DNA from: an uncultured Faecalibacterium sp. | GTDB taxonomy: Bacteria; Bacillota; Clostridia; Oscillospirales; Ruminococcaceae | NCBI GenBank assembly: GCA_934526125.1 | Contig: CAKSZU010000054.1 | Span: 1-14,106 of the forward strand | Direction: 5' to 3' | DNA length: 14,106 bases | Part shown: positions 13,841-14,106 of the stretch, piece after piece | Numbering within the stretch: position 1 is the stretch's first letter | Layout: each line of letters begins with the position of its first letter | The notes under the pieces: model-generated | Databases searched by the model: none | The model's input: only the letters and a program-made list of their open reading frames with translations | Told to the model about the DNA's origin: nothing | Program-made: the position numbers and the translations under genes

Positions 13841-14106
13841 ATGGAACACTACAACCCCATCCTCGGCAGCGAGCCCAATGGCCAGAAATTTATTACCTGC
13901 GGCGAGATCATGCTCCGTCTGACCCCGCCGAATTACGAAAAGATCCGGATGACTTCCTGCTTTGAGGCCAGCTACGGCGGCAGCGAAGCCAACATCGCCC
14001 TGGCACTGGCAAACCTGGGCGTGGACAGTACCTTCTTCAGTGTGGTGCCCAACAACAGTCTGGGCAAGAGCGCCGTGCGCTGGCTGCGCTCCAACGATGT
14101 CCACTG
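13841..14106 (+). CDS. PfkB-family sugar kinase, 2-dehydro-3-deoxygluconokinase-like, 5' end only
   Basis: First 88 codons; the gene runs off the right edge (family length ~310-350). FITCGEIMLRLTPP (18-31) is the first beta strand of the ribokinase fold, and YGGSEANIALALANLGVDSTFFSVVPNNSLGKSAVRWLR carries the PfkB substrate-binding G-G-x-x-x-N signature. The wording of the start resembles KdgK-type kinases, which phosphorylate 2-keto-3-deoxygluconate from uronate/pectin breakdown, but the C-terminal signature is outside the window so the sugar is not certain. AGGAGG 6 nt before the ATG is a strong ribosome site. It has its own promoter with a palindrome next to it, suggesting substrate-responsive repression (inference). 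Confidence 0.9.
   Translation, partial: MEHYNPILGSEPNGQKFITCGEIMLRLTPPNYEKIRMTSCFEASYGGSEANIALALANLGVDSTFFSVVPNNSLGKSAVRWLRSNDVH

Noticed and set aside
1..14106. CRISPR array, transposase, phage or toxin-antitoxin locus
   Set aside because: No regularly spaced repeats, no transposase or integrase motifs; the lone RHH protein has an SPFH neighbour, not a toxin.

Overview
The window is a stretch of a GC-rich, low-redundancy Firmicutes chromosome. The gene set (class III fructose-1,6-bisphosphatase, [4Fe-4S]-type PurF, class I-beta DAHP synthase with ferredoxin-like domain, SPFH + ribbon-helix-helix pair, strong AGGAGG-type ribosome binding sites, GC-ending codons) fits a gut Oscillospiraceae/Ruminococcaceae member of the Faecalibacterium/Gemmiger/Subdoligranulum type. 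The genus is an inference from memory of gene style, not a database match. No tRNA, rRNA, CRISPR array, transposase or phage gene was found.

Layout. (1) 1-2807, minus strand: the de novo purine operon purE-purF-purM, tightly coupled (purE/purF overlap by 1 nt, purF/purM are 4 nt apart); purM runs off the left edge. (2) 2808-3265: a 458-bp leader with no convincing gene. It holds a possible promoter, several self-complementary segments and a strong intrinsic terminator ending about 35 nt before purE; an upstream segment can pair with the terminator's 5' arm. It looks like a regulatory or small structured RNA and is the most interesting non-coding piece of the window. (3) ybaK (minus) and aroF (plus) diverge from 3749-4032, each with a recognisable promoter. 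(4) 5047-5247: a 76-bp palindromic repeat-like element, a terminator and the promoter of a two-gene operon, a DUF3783-like protein plus the lipoprotein flavinyltransferase ApbE, closed by a terminator. (5) 6833-8129, minus: a membrane SPFH protein and a 66-residue ribbon-helix-helix protein in one operon, behind a near-consensus promoter whose -10 lies in an inverted repeat. (6) 8219-10375, minus: a YycJ/WalJ-like metallo-beta-lactamase-fold protein, with a hairpin on each side, and murA. (7) fbp (minus) and a PflX/COG1313 radical-SAM protein (plus) diverge from back-to-back extended -10 promoters that form a TATACCA/TGGTATA palindrome. (8) 13841-end, plus: the first 88 codons of a PfkB-family sugar kinase, KdgK-like.

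Taken together the region is core metabolism (purines, aromatic amino acids, gluconeogenesis, peptidoglycan precursor synthesis) interleaved with less-understood accessory proteins. I see no complete new defence or mobile system. The candidates for undescribed biology are the purE leader RNA, the SPFH-RHH operon with its operator-like site, the DUF3783-ApbE pair and the unpartnered COG1313 radical-SAM protein.
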